Part shown: one piece after another, positions 1-9,226 of the stretch
Layout of the letters: every line of letters begins with the position of its first letter
Numbering within the stretch: the stretch's first letter is position 1
Source: Mycobacterium ahvazicum
GTDB taxonomy: Bacteria > Actinomycetota > Actinomycetes > Mycobacteriales > Mycobacteriaceae
Length of the DNA: 64,000 bases
Direction of reading: 5' to 3'
Assembly (NCBI RefSeq): GCF_900176255.2
Contig: NZ_FXEG02000003.1
Coordinates: 1,612,001 to 1,676,000 of the forward strand
Notes under the pieces: generated by a model
What the model was told of the DNA's origin: nothing
Database searches by the model: none
What the model saw: the letters and a program-made list of their open reading frames with translations, nothing else
Position numbers and translations under genes: made by a program

Positions 1-649
1 ACACGCCGTCCTGGTGGTACTCGGTGTAGCCCTTCCAGTACGCGGTGATGTTCCCGGCGTTGCCGACGGGCAGCGAGTGGATGTCCGGCGCGGTGCCCAG
101 CGCGTCCACGATCTCGAACGCGGCCGTCTTCTGGCCCTCGATACGCACCGGGTTGACCGAGTTGACCAACGAGATTGTCGGGAAGTCGGCGGCCATCTTG
201 CGGGCCAGCTCCAGGCAATCGTCGAAGTTGCCGTCGATCTGAATGATCTTGGCGCCGTGCATAACCGCCTGCGCGAGCTTGCCCATCGCGATCTTGCCCT
301 GGGGTATCAGGACCGCGCAGGTGATGCCGGCGCGCGCCGCGTAGGCCGCCGCCGACGCCGAGGTGTTTCCGGTGGATGCGCACAACACGGCCTGCTGTCC
401 GCGCGCCACGGCGTCGGTGACTGCCATCGTCATGCCCCGGTCCTTGAACGAGCCGGTGGGGTTGAGCCCCTCCACCTTCAAGTGGACCGTGCAGCCGGTC
501 TGCTCCGACAGCCGGGCGGCCGGGATCAACGGCGTGCCACCCTCGAGCAGCGTGATCGCCGTCCAGTCTTCGCCGACCGGCAACCGGTCGCGGTAGGCGG
601 CAATCAGACCCGGCCAGGGCTTGTGGACGGCGGTTCGCGGCGTGCTCAT
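1..649 (-). CDS. thrC: Threonine synthase ThrC, N-terminal part (cut by window edge)
   Basis: This is the first 216 codons of threonine synthase, the PLP enzyme that converts O-phospho-L-homoserine to threonine. It starts at ATG 649-647, which overlaps the TGA of hom (646-648) as ATGA, so the two are probably translationally coupled. The PLP lysine motif GSFKD (Lys69) and the phosphate-binding GNAGN loop (residues 196-200) lie in this part. The reading frame runs off base 1. The same gene is complete at 46807-47889, so the truncation is a window effect and not a lesion. Confidence 0.97.
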   Translation of the reverse strand, partial: MSTPRTAVHKPWPGLIAAYRDRLPVGEDWTAITLLEGGTPLIPAARLSEQTGCTVHLKVEGLNPTGSFKDRGMTMAVTDAVARGQQAVLCASTGNTSASAAAYAARAGITCAVLIPQGKIAMGKLAQAVMHGAKIIQIDGNFDDCLELARKMAADFPTISLVNSVNPVRIEGQKTAAFEIVDALGTAPDIHSLPVGNAGNITAYWKGYTEYHQDGV

Positions 650-1977
650 ATGCTGGTTCCTTCCAGTCTCAGCACGCTTGCCACACTCTGCACGACGTCC
701 AAATCGGCCAGCGCATCAACGGTTTCCGATAGTGCGGCATCGGTGGCGCTGTGCGTGACCACCACGATGCGAGCCCCCACCCGTCGCCCGCCCTCGTCCG
801 CGACGCCTTCCTGACGGACCTCGGCGATGCTGACCTCGCGCTTGGCGAATTCGGCCGCCACCGAGGACAACACCCCGGGCTTGTCCGCGACGTTCATGCT
901 CACGTAGTAGCGCGTGGAGATGAAACCCATTGGTGCGACCGGCAATTGGGCGTATTTCGACTCTTTCGGCCCGCGACTGCCCAGCACCCGGTTGCGAGCG
1001 GCCATCACCAGGTCACCGGTCACCGCGGATGCGGTCGGCGCACCGCCGGCCCCTTGGCCGTAGAACATCAGCCGGCCCGCTGCCTCGGCTTCCACCACCA
1101 CTGCGTTGAACGCGCCGTTGACGGTGGCCAGCGGATGCTCCAGCGGCACCAGCGCGGGGTAGACGCGCGCCGAAACCCGTTGCTGACCATCGTCGGTCGT
1201 GATGCGCTCGCAGATCGACAGCAGCTTGATCGTGCAGCCCAACGCATGCGCGGACGCAAAGTCGGCCGGGGTGATCTTGGTGATGCCTTCGCGATAGACG
1301 TCGTCGGCGGTCACCCGGGTGTGGAAGGCGATGGACGCCAGGATCGCGGCCTTGGCCGCCGCGTCGTAGCCTTCGACGTCCGCAGTGGGATCGGCTTCCG
1401 CGTAGCCCAGCGCACTCGCGTCGGCCAAGGCGCTGTCGTAGTCGGTTCCGGTGCTGTCCATCGCGGACAGGATGTAGTTGGTGGTGCCGTTGACGATGCC
1501 GGCCACCCGGACCACCGTGTCACCGGCCAACGACTGGGTGAGCGGACGGATCACCGGGATCGCGCCCGCGACCGCCGCCTCGAAATACAGGTCGACATGC
1601 GCGTTTTCGGCGGCCTGAGCCAGCTCGCCGGTCGAGGTGGCCAACAGAGCCTTGTTGGCAGTCACGACCGACTTGCCGTGCTCGAGTGCGGCCAGGATTG
1701 CCTTGCGCGACGGCTCGACCGGCCCCATCAACTCCACGACGATGTCGACGTCTTCCCGCGAGACCAGCTCTTCGATGTTGTCGGTGAGCAGTTCAACGGG
1801 CACACCACGGTCGTCGGCGACGCGCCGTACCCCGATGCCGCGCAGCGCAAGAGGGGCGCCGACCCGGGCCGCGAGATCGTCCGCACTCTCCTCGATGATG
1901 CGGACCACTTCGCTGCCGACGTTGCCCAACCCGAGTACCGCTACGCCGACTGGCTTTGCATTACCCGACACAGTCAC
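646..1977 (-). CDS. hom: Homoserine dehydrogenase with C-terminal ACT domain
   Basis: Reduces aspartate-4-semialdehyde to homoserine, the branch point to threonine and methionine. The 443-residue protein has an N-terminal nucleotide-binding fold with GLGNVG near residues 16-21, a central catalytic domain (EGYDAAAKAAILA region) and a C-terminal ACT domain from about residue 358 (RYYVSMNVADKPGVLS), the usual site of threonine feedback control. The length matches mycobacterial ThrA (Rv1294, about 441 aa). The start is GTG 1977-1975, chosen because it overlaps the lysA stop as GTGA; its own stop overlaps thrC. Cytosolic; middle gene of argS-lysA-hom-thrC-thrB. Confidence 0.97.
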   Translation of the reverse strand: MTVSGNAKPVGVAVLGLGNVGSEVVRIIEESADDLAARVGAPLALRGIGVRRVADDRGVPVELLTDNIEELVSREDVDIVVELMGPVEPSRKAILAALEHGKSVVTANKALLATSTGELAQAAENAHVDLYFEAAVAGAIPVIRPLTQSLAGDTVVRVAGIVNGTTNYILSAMDSTGTDYDSALADASALGYAEADPTADVEGYDAAAKAAILASIAFHTRVTADDVYREGITKITPADFASAHALGCTIKLLSICERITTDDGQQRVSARVYPALVPLEHPLATVNGAFNAVVVEAEAAGRLMFYGQGAGGAPTASAVTGDLVMAARNRVLGSRGPKESKYAQLPVAPMGFISTRYYVSMNVADKPGVLSSVAAEFAKREVSIAEVRQEGVADEGGRRVGARIVVVTHSATDAALSETVDALADLDVVQSVASVLRLEGTSI

Positions 1978-3392
1978 CTCACTTCCAGACTCAGCAGATC
2001 GTCGACCGTCTCGCGGCGCAGGATCAGGCGGGGCCGCCCATCGCGAACCGCGACCACGGCAGGCCGGCAGATCATGTTGTAGCGGCTCGACAGCGAATAG
2101 CAGTAGGCACCGGTCGCGGCCACCCCGAGCAGGTCCCCCGGCCCCAGGTCGCCGGGCACCCAGGCGTCGCGCACCACGATATCGCCGCTCTCGCAGTGCT
2201 TCCCGACGATACGGGCCAGCGCCGCCGGTGCGTCGCTGATTCTGGACACCAGCCGGGCGTCATACTGCGCGTCGTAGAGCGCGGTGCGGATGTTGTCGCT
2301 CATGCCGCCGTCGACGCTGACATAGCGCCGGATGGCCGTCGTGCTGACCTCGACGTCCTTGACGGTGCCGACCTCGTAGAGCGTGATCGTCCCGGGTCCG
2401 GCGATGGCGCGGCCGGGCTCGACCACCAGCCGGGGCGTGGGCAGCCCCACGGCCGCGGCCTCGTTGTTGATGATCGCGCTCAGCTTGGCCGCGAGTTCGG
2501 ACATCGGCGGCGGGTCGTCGGAGGCCAGGTACGAAATGCCAAGGCCGCCACCGAGATCAACGGTGGATATCTGCGCGGTCTTTTCGACCCCGAACACCGC
2601 GACGACCTCCTGCAGCAGGCCGATGACTCGGCGTGCGGCCAGCTCGAATCCGGCCACGTCGAAGATCTGCGAACCAATGTGGCTGTGCAGGCCGACCAGC
2701 CTCAGGTGATCGGTCGCGAACACCCGCTCCACCGCAGCCATCGCCGCGCCGCCGGCGACCGACAGGCCGAACTTCTGGTCCTCGTGCGCGGTGGAGATGA
2801 ACTCGTGGGTGTGTGCCTCGACGCCGACCGTGAGTCGCACGAAGACGTCCTGGACGACGCCGGCCTCCCCCGCGATGGTTTCGAGGCGCTCGATTTCGGT
2901 CATCGAGTCTACGACGATGTGGCCCACACCTGCTTTGACCGCGGTCGTCAACTCGGCGACGGATTTGTTGTTGCCGTGCAGGGTGATTCGCTCCGGCGGG
3001 AAGTTGGCGTGCAGCGCAACGGCCAGTTCCCCGCCGGTGCAGACGTCAAGGCAGAGGCCCTCTTCGTCGATCCAGCGCGCAATTTCGCTGCACAGGAACG
3101 CCTTTGCGGCGTAGTGGACATTGGCGCCGCCGCCGAACGCCGACGCGATCTCTGCGCAGCGGGAGCGGAAGTCGTCCTCGTCGATGACGAACAGTGGAGT
3201 TCCGTATTCCTGGGCCAGCTCGGTCACCGGGACTCCGGCGATGACGGCCACCCCGGCATCGTTGCGAACCATGTTGCGCGGCCAGACATTCGGAGCCAAG
3301 GCCAGCAGCTCCTCCGGAGACTGCGGTCGGGGCGGGCTGTCCGCGTGACGGATCTCTTCGGCATGCCGGGGACCGGCCGGATGGACGTTCAC
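1974..3392 (-). CDS. lysA: Diaminopimelate decarboxylase LysA
   Basis: PLP-dependent decarboxylation of meso-diaminopimelate to L-lysine, the last step of lysine synthesis. The fold-III barrel shows HYAAKAFLC (Schiff-base Lys), the HGNNKS segment, HSHIGSQI, the glycine-rich loop DLGGGLGISY, EPGRAIAGPG and the CESGD active-site motif near the C-terminus. The proposed start is GTG 3392-3390, which overlaps the argS TGA as GTGA and gives 472 aa. An in-frame opening extends upstream to 3524 but lies inside argS and is unlikely to be used. A shorter start, nearer the usual length of about 447 aa, is possible. The stop overlaps hom by 4 bp. Confidence 0.96.
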   Translation of the reverse strand: MNVHPAGPRHAEEIRHADSPPRPQSPEELLALAPNVWPRNMVRNDAGVAVIAGVPVTELAQEYGTPLFVIDEDDFRSRCAEIASAFGGGANVHYAAKAFLCSEIARWIDEEGLCLDVCTGGELAVALHANFPPERITLHGNNKSVAELTTAVKAGVGHIVVDSMTEIERLETIAGEAGVVQDVFVRLTVGVEAHTHEFISTAHEDQKFGLSVAGGAAMAAVERVFATDHLRLVGLHSHIGSQIFDVAGFELAARRVIGLLQEVVAVFGVEKTAQISTVDLGGGLGISYLASDDPPPMSELAAKLSAIINNEAAAVGLPTPRLVVEPGRAIAGPGTITLYEVGTVKDVEVSTTAIRRYVSVDGGMSDNIRTALYDAQYDARLVSRISDAPAALARIVGKHCESGDIVVRDAWVPGDLGPGDLLGVAATGAYCYSLSSRYNMICRPAVVAVRDGRPRLILRRETVDDLLSLEVR

Positions 3393-5053
3393 ATTCTCTC
3401 CGGGGCGCTGACGCCGAGTATTGCCAGTCCGTTGGCGATAACCTGCCGGGTGGCCTGGCACAGCGCCAGCCGGGCGATGTGCAGGTCCGTGGGTTGTTCG
3501 TCGCCCTGGGGCAATACCCGGCACGAGTCGTAGAACCGGTGGTAGTCACCGGCAAGGTCTTCCAGGTAACGGCAGATCCGGTGTGGTTCGCGCAGCGACG
3601 CGGCGGTGTCGAGCACCCGCGGAAACTCGCTGATGGTGCGCAGCAGCGCACCCTCCTTGTCGTGGCTGAGCAATTCGAGATGCCCTTCAAAACCGGCACC
3701 GCCGGGAATCAGGCCGAGCTCGGCGGCGTTGCGGGCCAGCGCCGAGAGCCGGGCATGCGCGTATTGCACGTAATAGACCGGGTTTTCATTCGACGCAGAG
3801 GACCACAGCGCGAGATCGATGTCGATCGCGGTGTCCACCGACGAGCGGATCAGGCTGTAGCGGGCGGCGTCGACACCGAGCGCGTCCACCAGGTCGTCGA
3901 GCGTGATCACGGTGCCGGCCCGCTTGCTCATCCGCACCGGCTGGCCGTCGCGCACCAGGTTGACCATCTGCCCGATCAGGACCTCGACGGTGGCGGGGTC
4001 GTCACCGAACGCAGCCGCCGCGGCCTTGAGCCGCGCGATGTAGCCGTGGTGGTCGGCTCCGAGCATGTAGATGCACAAGTCGAACCCGCGTTGGCGCTTG
4101 TCCAGGTAGTACGCGATGTCCCCGGCGATGTAGGCGGGTTTGCCGTCGCTCTTGATCACGACGCGGTCCTTGTCGTCACCAAAAGCGCTGCTGCGCAACC
4201 AACTTGCGCCATCCTTGTCGTAGATGTTGCCGACCGCACGCAACCGGGCGATGGCTTCGTCGACGCGCCCGCTGGTGTGCATCGAGTCTTCGTGGGTGTA
4301 CACGTCGAAGTCGGTGCCGAATTCGTGCAACGTCTCCTTGATGTGGTTGAACATCAGGTCGACGCCGATCTCGCGGAAGGTCTCGTGCATCTCGGCATCG
4401 GGCAGCCCCAGCGCGTCGGGCGCCTTCTGCAACACCTGAGTGGCGATGTCGTTGATGTAGCTGCCGGCGTAGCCATCCTGCGGCGCGGGTTCGCCCTTGG
4501 CCGCGGCGATCAGCGAGTTGGCGAAGCGGTCGATCTGGGCGCCGTGGTCGTTGAAGTAGTACTCGCGCGTGACGTCGGCGCCCTGCGTGGAGAGCAGCCG
4601 GCCCAGCGCATCGCCGACGGCCGCCCAGCGAGTACCGCCGATGTGGATCGGTCCGGTCGGGTTGGCCGAGACGAATTCCAGGTTGATCTTGGTGCCGGAC
4701 AGTGTGTCGGAGTATCCGTAGCGGTCGCCCGCGTCGATCACGTCGTTGACGACCTTGGCCTGGGCCGACGCCTCGAGGCGCAAGTTGATGAAGCCCGGTC
4801 CGGCCACTTCCGCCGAGGAGACACCGTCGGCGCTGGCCAGCGCCTCGGCCAGCCATCCTGCCAACTCGCGTGGGTTCGCGCCGACCTTCTTGCCCAGCTG
4901 CATGGCCAGGTTGCTCGCGTAATCGCCGTGTTCGGGATTGCGGGGCCGCTCCACCGTGACCGTCGCCGGGAGCGCCGACGCGTCGAGGCCATGCTCGGCC
5001 AACACCGCGGATGCGGTGGCTTTGAGCAGCTCAGCCAGGTCAGCAGGGGTCAC
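3389..5053 (-). CDS. argS: Arginyl-tRNA synthetase
   Basis: Class Ia synthetase that charges tRNA-Arg. The 554-residue protein has an N-terminal Add-1 type domain, the HIGH-type signature as HIGG (PIHIGGTRWA) and a KMSKS-type loop as RMSKRAG (VRMSKRAGTVITLDD), followed by the DALR anticodon-binding domain (YVQYAHARLSALARNA onward). Length matches M. tuberculosis ArgS (about 550). It starts at ATG 5053. It is first in a tightly overlapping set with lysA, hom and thrC. A tRNA-Arg gene is transcribed divergently 124 bp upstream, a placement that pairs an enzyme with its substrate tRNA. Confidence 0.97.
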   Translation of the reverse strand: MTPADLAELLKATASAVLAEHGLDASALPATVTVERPRNPEHGDYASNLAMQLGKKVGANPRELAGWLAEALASADGVSSAEVAGPGFINLRLEASAQAKVVNDVIDAGDRYGYSDTLSGTKINLEFVSANPTGPIHIGGTRWAAVGDALGRLLSTQGADVTREYYFNDHGAQIDRFANSLIAAAKGEPAPQDGYAGSYINDIATQVLQKAPDALGLPDAEMHETFREIGVDLMFNHIKETLHEFGTDFDVYTHEDSMHTSGRVDEAIARLRAVGNIYDKDGASWLRSSAFGDDKDRVVIKSDGKPAYIAGDIAYYLDKRQRGFDLCIYMLGADHHGYIARLKAAAAAFGDDPATVEVLIGQMVNLVRDGQPVRMSKRAGTVITLDDLVDALGVDAARYSLIRSSVDTAIDIDLALWSSASNENPVYYVQYAHARLSALARNAAELGLIPGGAGFEGHLELLSHDKEGALLRTISEFPRVLDTAASLREPHRICRYLEDLAGDYHRFYDSCRVLPQGDEQPTDLHIARLALCQATRQVIANGLAILGVSAPERM

Positions 5054-5177
5054 GAGCGTCCATCCTATTGGTTAGCGTGCCTATGCCCCGAATCCATTGG
5101 ATGTCAGCTCGGCCACCCGGATGCGTTAGTCTGTCCCGGATAGTTTCAAGCCCATCGGCGCAGCATGTATATCGTGC

Positions 5178-5250
5178 GCCCCCGTAGCTCAGGGGATAGA
5201 GCGTCTGCCTCCGGAGCAGAAGGCCGCAGGTTCGAATCCTGCCGGGGGCA
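5178..5250 (+). tRNA. tRNA-Arg(CCG)
   Basis: A 73-nt cloverleaf with a 7-bp acceptor stem (GCCCCCG with CGGGGGC), D arm GCTC/GAGC, anticodon stem TCTGC/GCAGA enclosing loop CTCCGGA (anticodon CCG), and a T arm with GGTTCGAATCC. The CCA is encoded at 5251-5253. It reads CGG arginine codons, which are frequent in this GC-rich genome. It lies between divergent argS and the condensation-GNAT gene. Confidence 0.97.
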
Positions 5251-5299
5251 CCAGGATTTACGCAGGTCAGACGATGTGCCGGTTAGTCAGCTCGGCTAA

Positions 5300-7066
5300 T
5301 CAGATGGTGCATTTCAGCCCGACGTGGGCGGCGTGGTACCCGAGCCGGCGATAGAACGCCAACGCCCTTTCGCGAGCCTCGTCCGTGGTCACCTGCGCCA
5401 GCTGCGCCCCGTGTGCTCGGCCGTAGTTGTGCGCCCACTCGACGAGTGCAGTACCAAGGCCCTGTCCACGCTCGGCTTTGGCGACCCGTAAACCCTCGAT
5501 CTGCAGCCGGGTGGCACCGCCGCGGGAAAGGCCGGGAATGACGGTCAATTGCACCGTCGCGACGACCATGTCGGAACTGTTCAGGACGACTCCGAGATAG
5601 TTGGATCGGTTGCGAACGACGAGGTCGTAGGCCGTCTCGTAGCGTTCGAGTTGGGCGTCTTCGCGATCCTGACTGAATTCGTCGTCGGAGAGCAGCTGGG
5701 CGATCACCCCCACGTGTTCGCGCGCCGCGCGCTGCACACGGAATGTGCGGCCCGACACCTGCAGCAGTCCTCGAACCGAGGACTGTGCCAGCGCCTGTAG
5801 GCGCGCCACCAACAGGTCCAGCCACGCCCCCACGTTGGTTCGTGCCTCCGCGGTATCTGGATAGCGGCATCGCAGATGCAGCCCCGACTCGTCCTGGATG
5901 AACCAGAGCATCACGCCGTCGGTGTCAACGCTCGCGCTCACATACTGGGCGTCGAGTCCGACCGAGTCGATGCGCACCGGAAGTTTGCGTTGGTCCAGCC
6001 AGGAAATCGCGAACATGCCCGGCGCAACGGGCATTCCACCCCACGGAGCCAGTACGTCGGCCAGTGGCCAGGAACCCAGCTGCACCGCTTCTTTGACGGC
6101 GGCGGCCGCGGCGGACGGCTCGGCCACCGCCGACTCCAATACCGAATTGGTGATGAACCAGCCCACCGAGTCGTGCCATTTTTCTTCAAATCGGCTGTGC
6201 ACGGGGAACACCGCGCGCAGTGGGACCCCGGCCAACTCGCGGGTCACCGCAGTCATGGCGACCACCGCAAGCGCCAGCGTCGAGACACCGTCCTCGCGTG
6301 CCTGCTCGGCAAACGCGGCGCCATCATCGACGTCGAACACGTCACGCACTTCAACGCGTTCGGGATGCGGCCCGAATTCGTCCAACGGCAGCGGAAACCG
6401 TGGCATGACCCCACCGCTGTCGTTGATGATTTGTGCCCATCGGGCGCGCACATGGTCCGGTGCCGCAGGACGGTCCAACAGTGCTTGCGTGTGCACGACA
6501 AATGCCGGCGGCGGCTGCAGCAACGGCTTACGACCGATGCGCGCGTCAGCGAGCACCGACAACAGGTCCCGGGCAATCACCAGCATCGACCACATGTCCA
6601 CGTGGGCGTGGTCGGCGGCGATCACCACCGTCAATCCGGCGGCAGTCTCCAACACACACAACCGATGCGAGGGCCGCGCATAGGGCGAGCACGCCGCATT
6701 GAGAACTACTCGCAATGCGTCGTTGACCGCCTGGCCCGGAGTGATCTCATGCTCGACCCATCTGTCCGGGTGAATATCGATCTCATGCAGCTGCGGTTCG
6801 CCGTCCGGCCCGGGTGTGAATGCCGTTCGTAGCGTGCCGTGACGGGCGATCACCGCCAGCCACGCATCGGCCAACGATTGGCGGCTGACCCCCGCAGACA
6901 ACCGAATGGACAGAGCCATCCAGGAACCGGGCCGTGGGCCCGCACCAACGTGCATGCGTTGGTCAAAAGACACCGGGAGCTGCCGGCCGAGGTCAGACAC
7001 CGACACGTCGTAGCCCCAGAGTCGTCCGAAGGGTAGCCGCAGGTGCGCCACGTTGGTCAGCCGCAT
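5300..7066 (-). CDS. Condensation-domain / GNAT acetyltransferase fusion protein
   Basis: A 588-residue protein with two domains. Residues about 20-430 look like an NRPS condensation or acyltransferase (PapA/WES-like) fold: VIAADHAHVDMWS (149-160) fits the HHxxxDG active-site motif with His153 and Asp157 kept and the first His replaced by Asp; SVGWFITN (300-307) resembles the second core motif. Residues 441-588 are a GNAT N-acetyltransferase with acetyl-CoA loop RGQGLG (533-538) and a C-terminal FYRRLGY. It has no carrier or adenylation domain and no signal peptide. Substrate unknown; both halves transfer acyl groups, so acylation of an amine or alcohol is plausible (inference). Starts at ATG 7066; a divergent hydrolase begins 80 bp away. 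Confidence 0.85.
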   Translation of the reverse strand: MRLTNVAHLRLPFGRLWGYDVSVSDLGRQLPVSFDQRMHVGAGPRPGSWMALSIRLSAGVSRQSLADAWLAVIARHGTLRTAFTPGPDGEPQLHEIDIHPDRWVEHEITPGQAVNDALRVVLNAACSPYARPSHRLCVLETAAGLTVVIAADHAHVDMWSMLVIARDLLSVLADARIGRKPLLQPPPAFVVHTQALLDRPAAPDHVRARWAQIINDSGGVMPRFPLPLDEFGPHPERVEVRDVFDVDDGAAFAEQAREDGVSTLALAVVAMTAVTRELAGVPLRAVFPVHSRFEEKWHDSVGWFITNSVLESAVAEPSAAAAAVKEAVQLGSWPLADVLAPWGGMPVAPGMFAISWLDQRKLPVRIDSVGLDAQYVSASVDTDGVMLWFIQDESGLHLRCRYPDTAEARTNVGAWLDLLVARLQALAQSSVRGLLQVSGRTFRVQRAAREHVGVIAQLLSDDEFSQDREDAQLERYETAYDLVVRNRSNYLGVVLNSSDMVVATVQLTVIPGLSRGGATRLQIEGLRVAKAERGQGLGTALVEWAHNYGRAHGAQLAQVTTDEARERALAFYRRLGYHAAHVGLKCTI

Positions 7067-7146
7067 GGCGGTACCCTAACGCCCCAGATAGCCTGAATGC
7101 TCGGTCAGCGCGGGGCGAGCCGTCGGGTCGTGAAAAGAGTTGCGTG

Positions 7147-7926
7147 ATGTCCACTTTCGTGGTTCCTGGAGCAGAGCTTGCGGTTGAACTGAGCGACGAG
7201 GGTGGTCATCCGGTTGTTCAATTGCACGGACTTACCTCCAGCCGCGCGCGTGACCGGGTACTCAATCTCGACCTCGGCAGGGGCCTCAGCGGGACCCGAC
7301 TGTTGCGGTACGACGCACGCGGCCATGGCAAGTCGACTGGGCGCAAGGTCGACGAGGATTACCGATGGGAAAGCCTTGCCGAGGATCTTCTGCAGCTGCT
7401 CGACAAATGGTTTCCCGGCGAACGGGTGCACGGAGTCGGCCCGTCCATGGGTACCGGCACGCTGCTGCACGCGGCTGCCCGCGAGCCGGACCGCTTCGCC
7501 GGCCTCACGCTCATGGTCCCGGCCACCGCGTGGGAAACCCGGCCCGCGCAGGCGGCCATCTACCGGGCTGCGGCCGAACTTATCGAAACCGAGGGAGTCG
7601 GGGCGTTCATCGCGTCGGCGCGTGGGGCGACTCCGCCGCCAGCCACGGTCGGCGCGCCCGAAACAGTTCCGGATGTGGCCGATGCACTGCTGCCGTCACT
7701 GTTTCGAGGCGCGGCTCTCAGCGACCTGCCCGCTCGCGAAGCGGTCGCACGAATCGATGTACCGACGACGATTCTTGCCTGGGTCGGTGACCCGGCGCAT
7801 CCGATGTCGACGGCGGAATCGCTTGCGACACTGATGCCGCGGTCAACGCTCACCGTGGCGCACGTCCCGGCCGATGTCGAGACCTGGCCCCAGATCCTGA
7901 GCCAAGACGTCGCCCGCAGAGGCTGA
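7147..7926 (+). CDS. Alpha/beta hydrolase
   Basis: A 259-residue single-domain alpha/beta hydrolase. LHGLTSS (26-32) supplies the oxyanion hole, DARGHGKS lies after strand 4, and GVGPSMGTG (96-104) is the nucleophile elbow with Ser100. The acid is probably the Asp in WVGDPAHP and the base the His in VAHVPADVE near the C-terminus. No signal peptide, so cytosolic. The start is ATG 7147, preceded by a purine-rich AAAAGAG; upstream in-frame starts would run into the neighbouring divergent gene. Specific substrate unknown. It shares an 80-bp divergent promoter region with the condensation-GNAT gene, which hints at joint regulation. Confidence 0.9.
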   Translation: MSTFVVPGAELAVELSDEGGHPVVQLHGLTSSRARDRVLNLDLGRGLSGTRLLRYDARGHGKSTGRKVDEDYRWESLAEDLLQLLDKWFPGERVHGVGPSMGTGTLLHAAAREPDRFAGLTLMVPATAWETRPAQAAIYRAAAELIETEGVGAFIASARGATPPPATVGAPETVPDVADALLPSLFRGAALSDLPAREAVARIDVPTTILAWVGDPAHPMSTAESLATLMPRSTLTVAHVPADVETWPQILSQDVARRG

Positions 7927-8162
7927 CTTGTTCGGCCGATGAATACCGCTGCTATTGAGCGCACCGCCCGACCACGACGTCGGCCCAACGCGGCGGCGAC
8001 GTCGTCAGGTGACCAGATTGGGACCGGTTGTCGCACAACGAGCTCAGACCTGAACCAGATGTACCAACTGATGGATCCCCAGGCGACCAACCGTAACCGC
8101 TCCCGGACCGGCGCCGGCGAAGTCCGCAACAACGGAGCCACAGTCCTTGTCTCGCTTGCCTT

Positions 8163-9149
8163 TTAGCCTCGCTCGATTGAGTTTTTTCGAAGCAATGTTG
8201 GCTGCCGAAGGTCGGCCGAATCAGCCGAGATCGGCCCACGCAGTTGCCGCGCCGCGGCCGTGAACCAGCCGAGGTGGAATTCGTCACCGTCGGCCAAGAA
8301 TGCCGAGCGAAGTTCGTACCAGGGCAGGCCCGGATGCCGGTGATGAACGCTGTGCAAATTGAATGCGAGGACGAATCGTTCCAAAGCTCGCGGCAGCCGA
8401 AGATTCAGCGCCTCCAACCGCGCGTCGAGCCGGGTGCCGTAGTGGTATGCGTTGTCCGCGATAGAGATCAAAACCGCGCGCGCAGCGATCGCGACGGCCA
8501 GCATCCAAACGTGCCGACCGTAGGCGAAGCCCGCGGCCGCATACACCGCGCCCACCAAAACCGCGTCCGAGCGGAACTCCCCCAGGTGCCGTCGGCTGAT
8601 GCCCTCGAGCAACATGCCGCCGAACGTGTCGGGCGAGTCGAGCAGGCGCCCCAGGTAGCGCCAGAGCCGGCGCGGCGCGGCGACGAGCAACACTGAAGCG
8701 GCCTCAATGACGTAAAGCCCGCCCAGAAGGTGCAGGTAGTACGCGGGAGCCGCCGCAGCCCAACTTGAGGTTGCCGGATCAAAGACCTCGGTCCGCTCCC
8801 GGCGGGTCCGGTTGTACCGGTGATGCAACAGATGAGCGGACTTGAGCAGCACAAATGGCGCGCCATAGCCGATGGCAAGCACCCGACCGCAGCCATCGTT
8901 CCATTTCCTTTGCCGCATCAATGTGCCGTGGATGGCCTCGTGGATCAGCGACCAGAACGGCATCGAGAGCAGCGCGATCGGCGCCAGCAGCCATCCGAAG
9001 CCCGGATCCGCCGGCAGCAACCAGAGCGGCAGGACCAATAGCTGGAGGCATAGGCCGGCCAGCGCCACCGCCACTAACACGCACGAGGTGACGCGGCCAG
9101 ACTTGCCATCTTGTTCGGCTCGCCAGGTCGACGACTGGATTACTGCCAT
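8163..9149 (-). CDS. Membrane fatty-acid desaturase/hydroxylase family protein
   Basis: A 328-residue membrane protein of the di-iron fatty-acid desaturase superfamily. The three histidine clusters are present: HEAIH (70-74), HLLHH (106-110) and HSVHHRH (266-272), plus an extra His in DNAYHYG (232-238). Hydrophobic segments lie at about 22-45, 50-68, 135-157 and 195-230. The family inserts double bonds, hydroxyls or keto groups into acyl chains, carotenoids or sterols at the membrane; the substrate here is unknown. Starts at ATG 9149. A small membrane protein gene lies 77 bp upstream on the same strand and may be co-transcribed. Confidence 0.88.
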   Translation of the reverse strand: MAVIQSSTWRAEQDGKSGRVTSCVLVAVALAGLCLQLLVLPLWLLPADPGFGWLLAPIALLSMPFWSLIHEAIHGTLMRQRKWNDGCGRVLAIGYGAPFVLLKSAHLLHHRYNRTRRERTEVFDPATSSWAAAAPAYYLHLLGGLYVIEAASVLLVAAPRRLWRYLGRLLDSPDTFGGMLLEGISRRHLGEFRSDAVLVGAVYAAAGFAYGRHVWMLAVAIAARAVLISIADNAYHYGTRLDARLEALNLRLPRALERFVLAFNLHSVHHRHPGLPWYELRSAFLADGDEFHLGWFTAAARQLRGPISADSADLRQPTLLRKNSIERG

Positions 9150-9226
9150 GACCGCCTGCTCCCCTGTTCAGGATCGGTTGACGCGATACGGGCCGGACCC
9201 CGCCGCGAACGGTGGCGGCCGCGCGC

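Noticed and set aside
1956..3533. 525-codon open frame on the plus strand opposite lysA
   Set aside because: Shadow of a GC-rich gene: His/Asp/Arg/Gly-rich with no recognisable motif; lysA is certain on the other strand. The same holds for long frames opposite argS, atpA, atpD and rho.
7939..8166. 75-codon frame between the hydrolase and the desaturase
   Set aside because: No ribosome site, composition typical of non-coding GC-rich DNA, and it runs into the end of the desaturase gene.
8150..8185. Terminator with TTTTTT tract near 8180
   Set aside because: The preceding stem (CTC/GAG) is only three bp, too weak to call.
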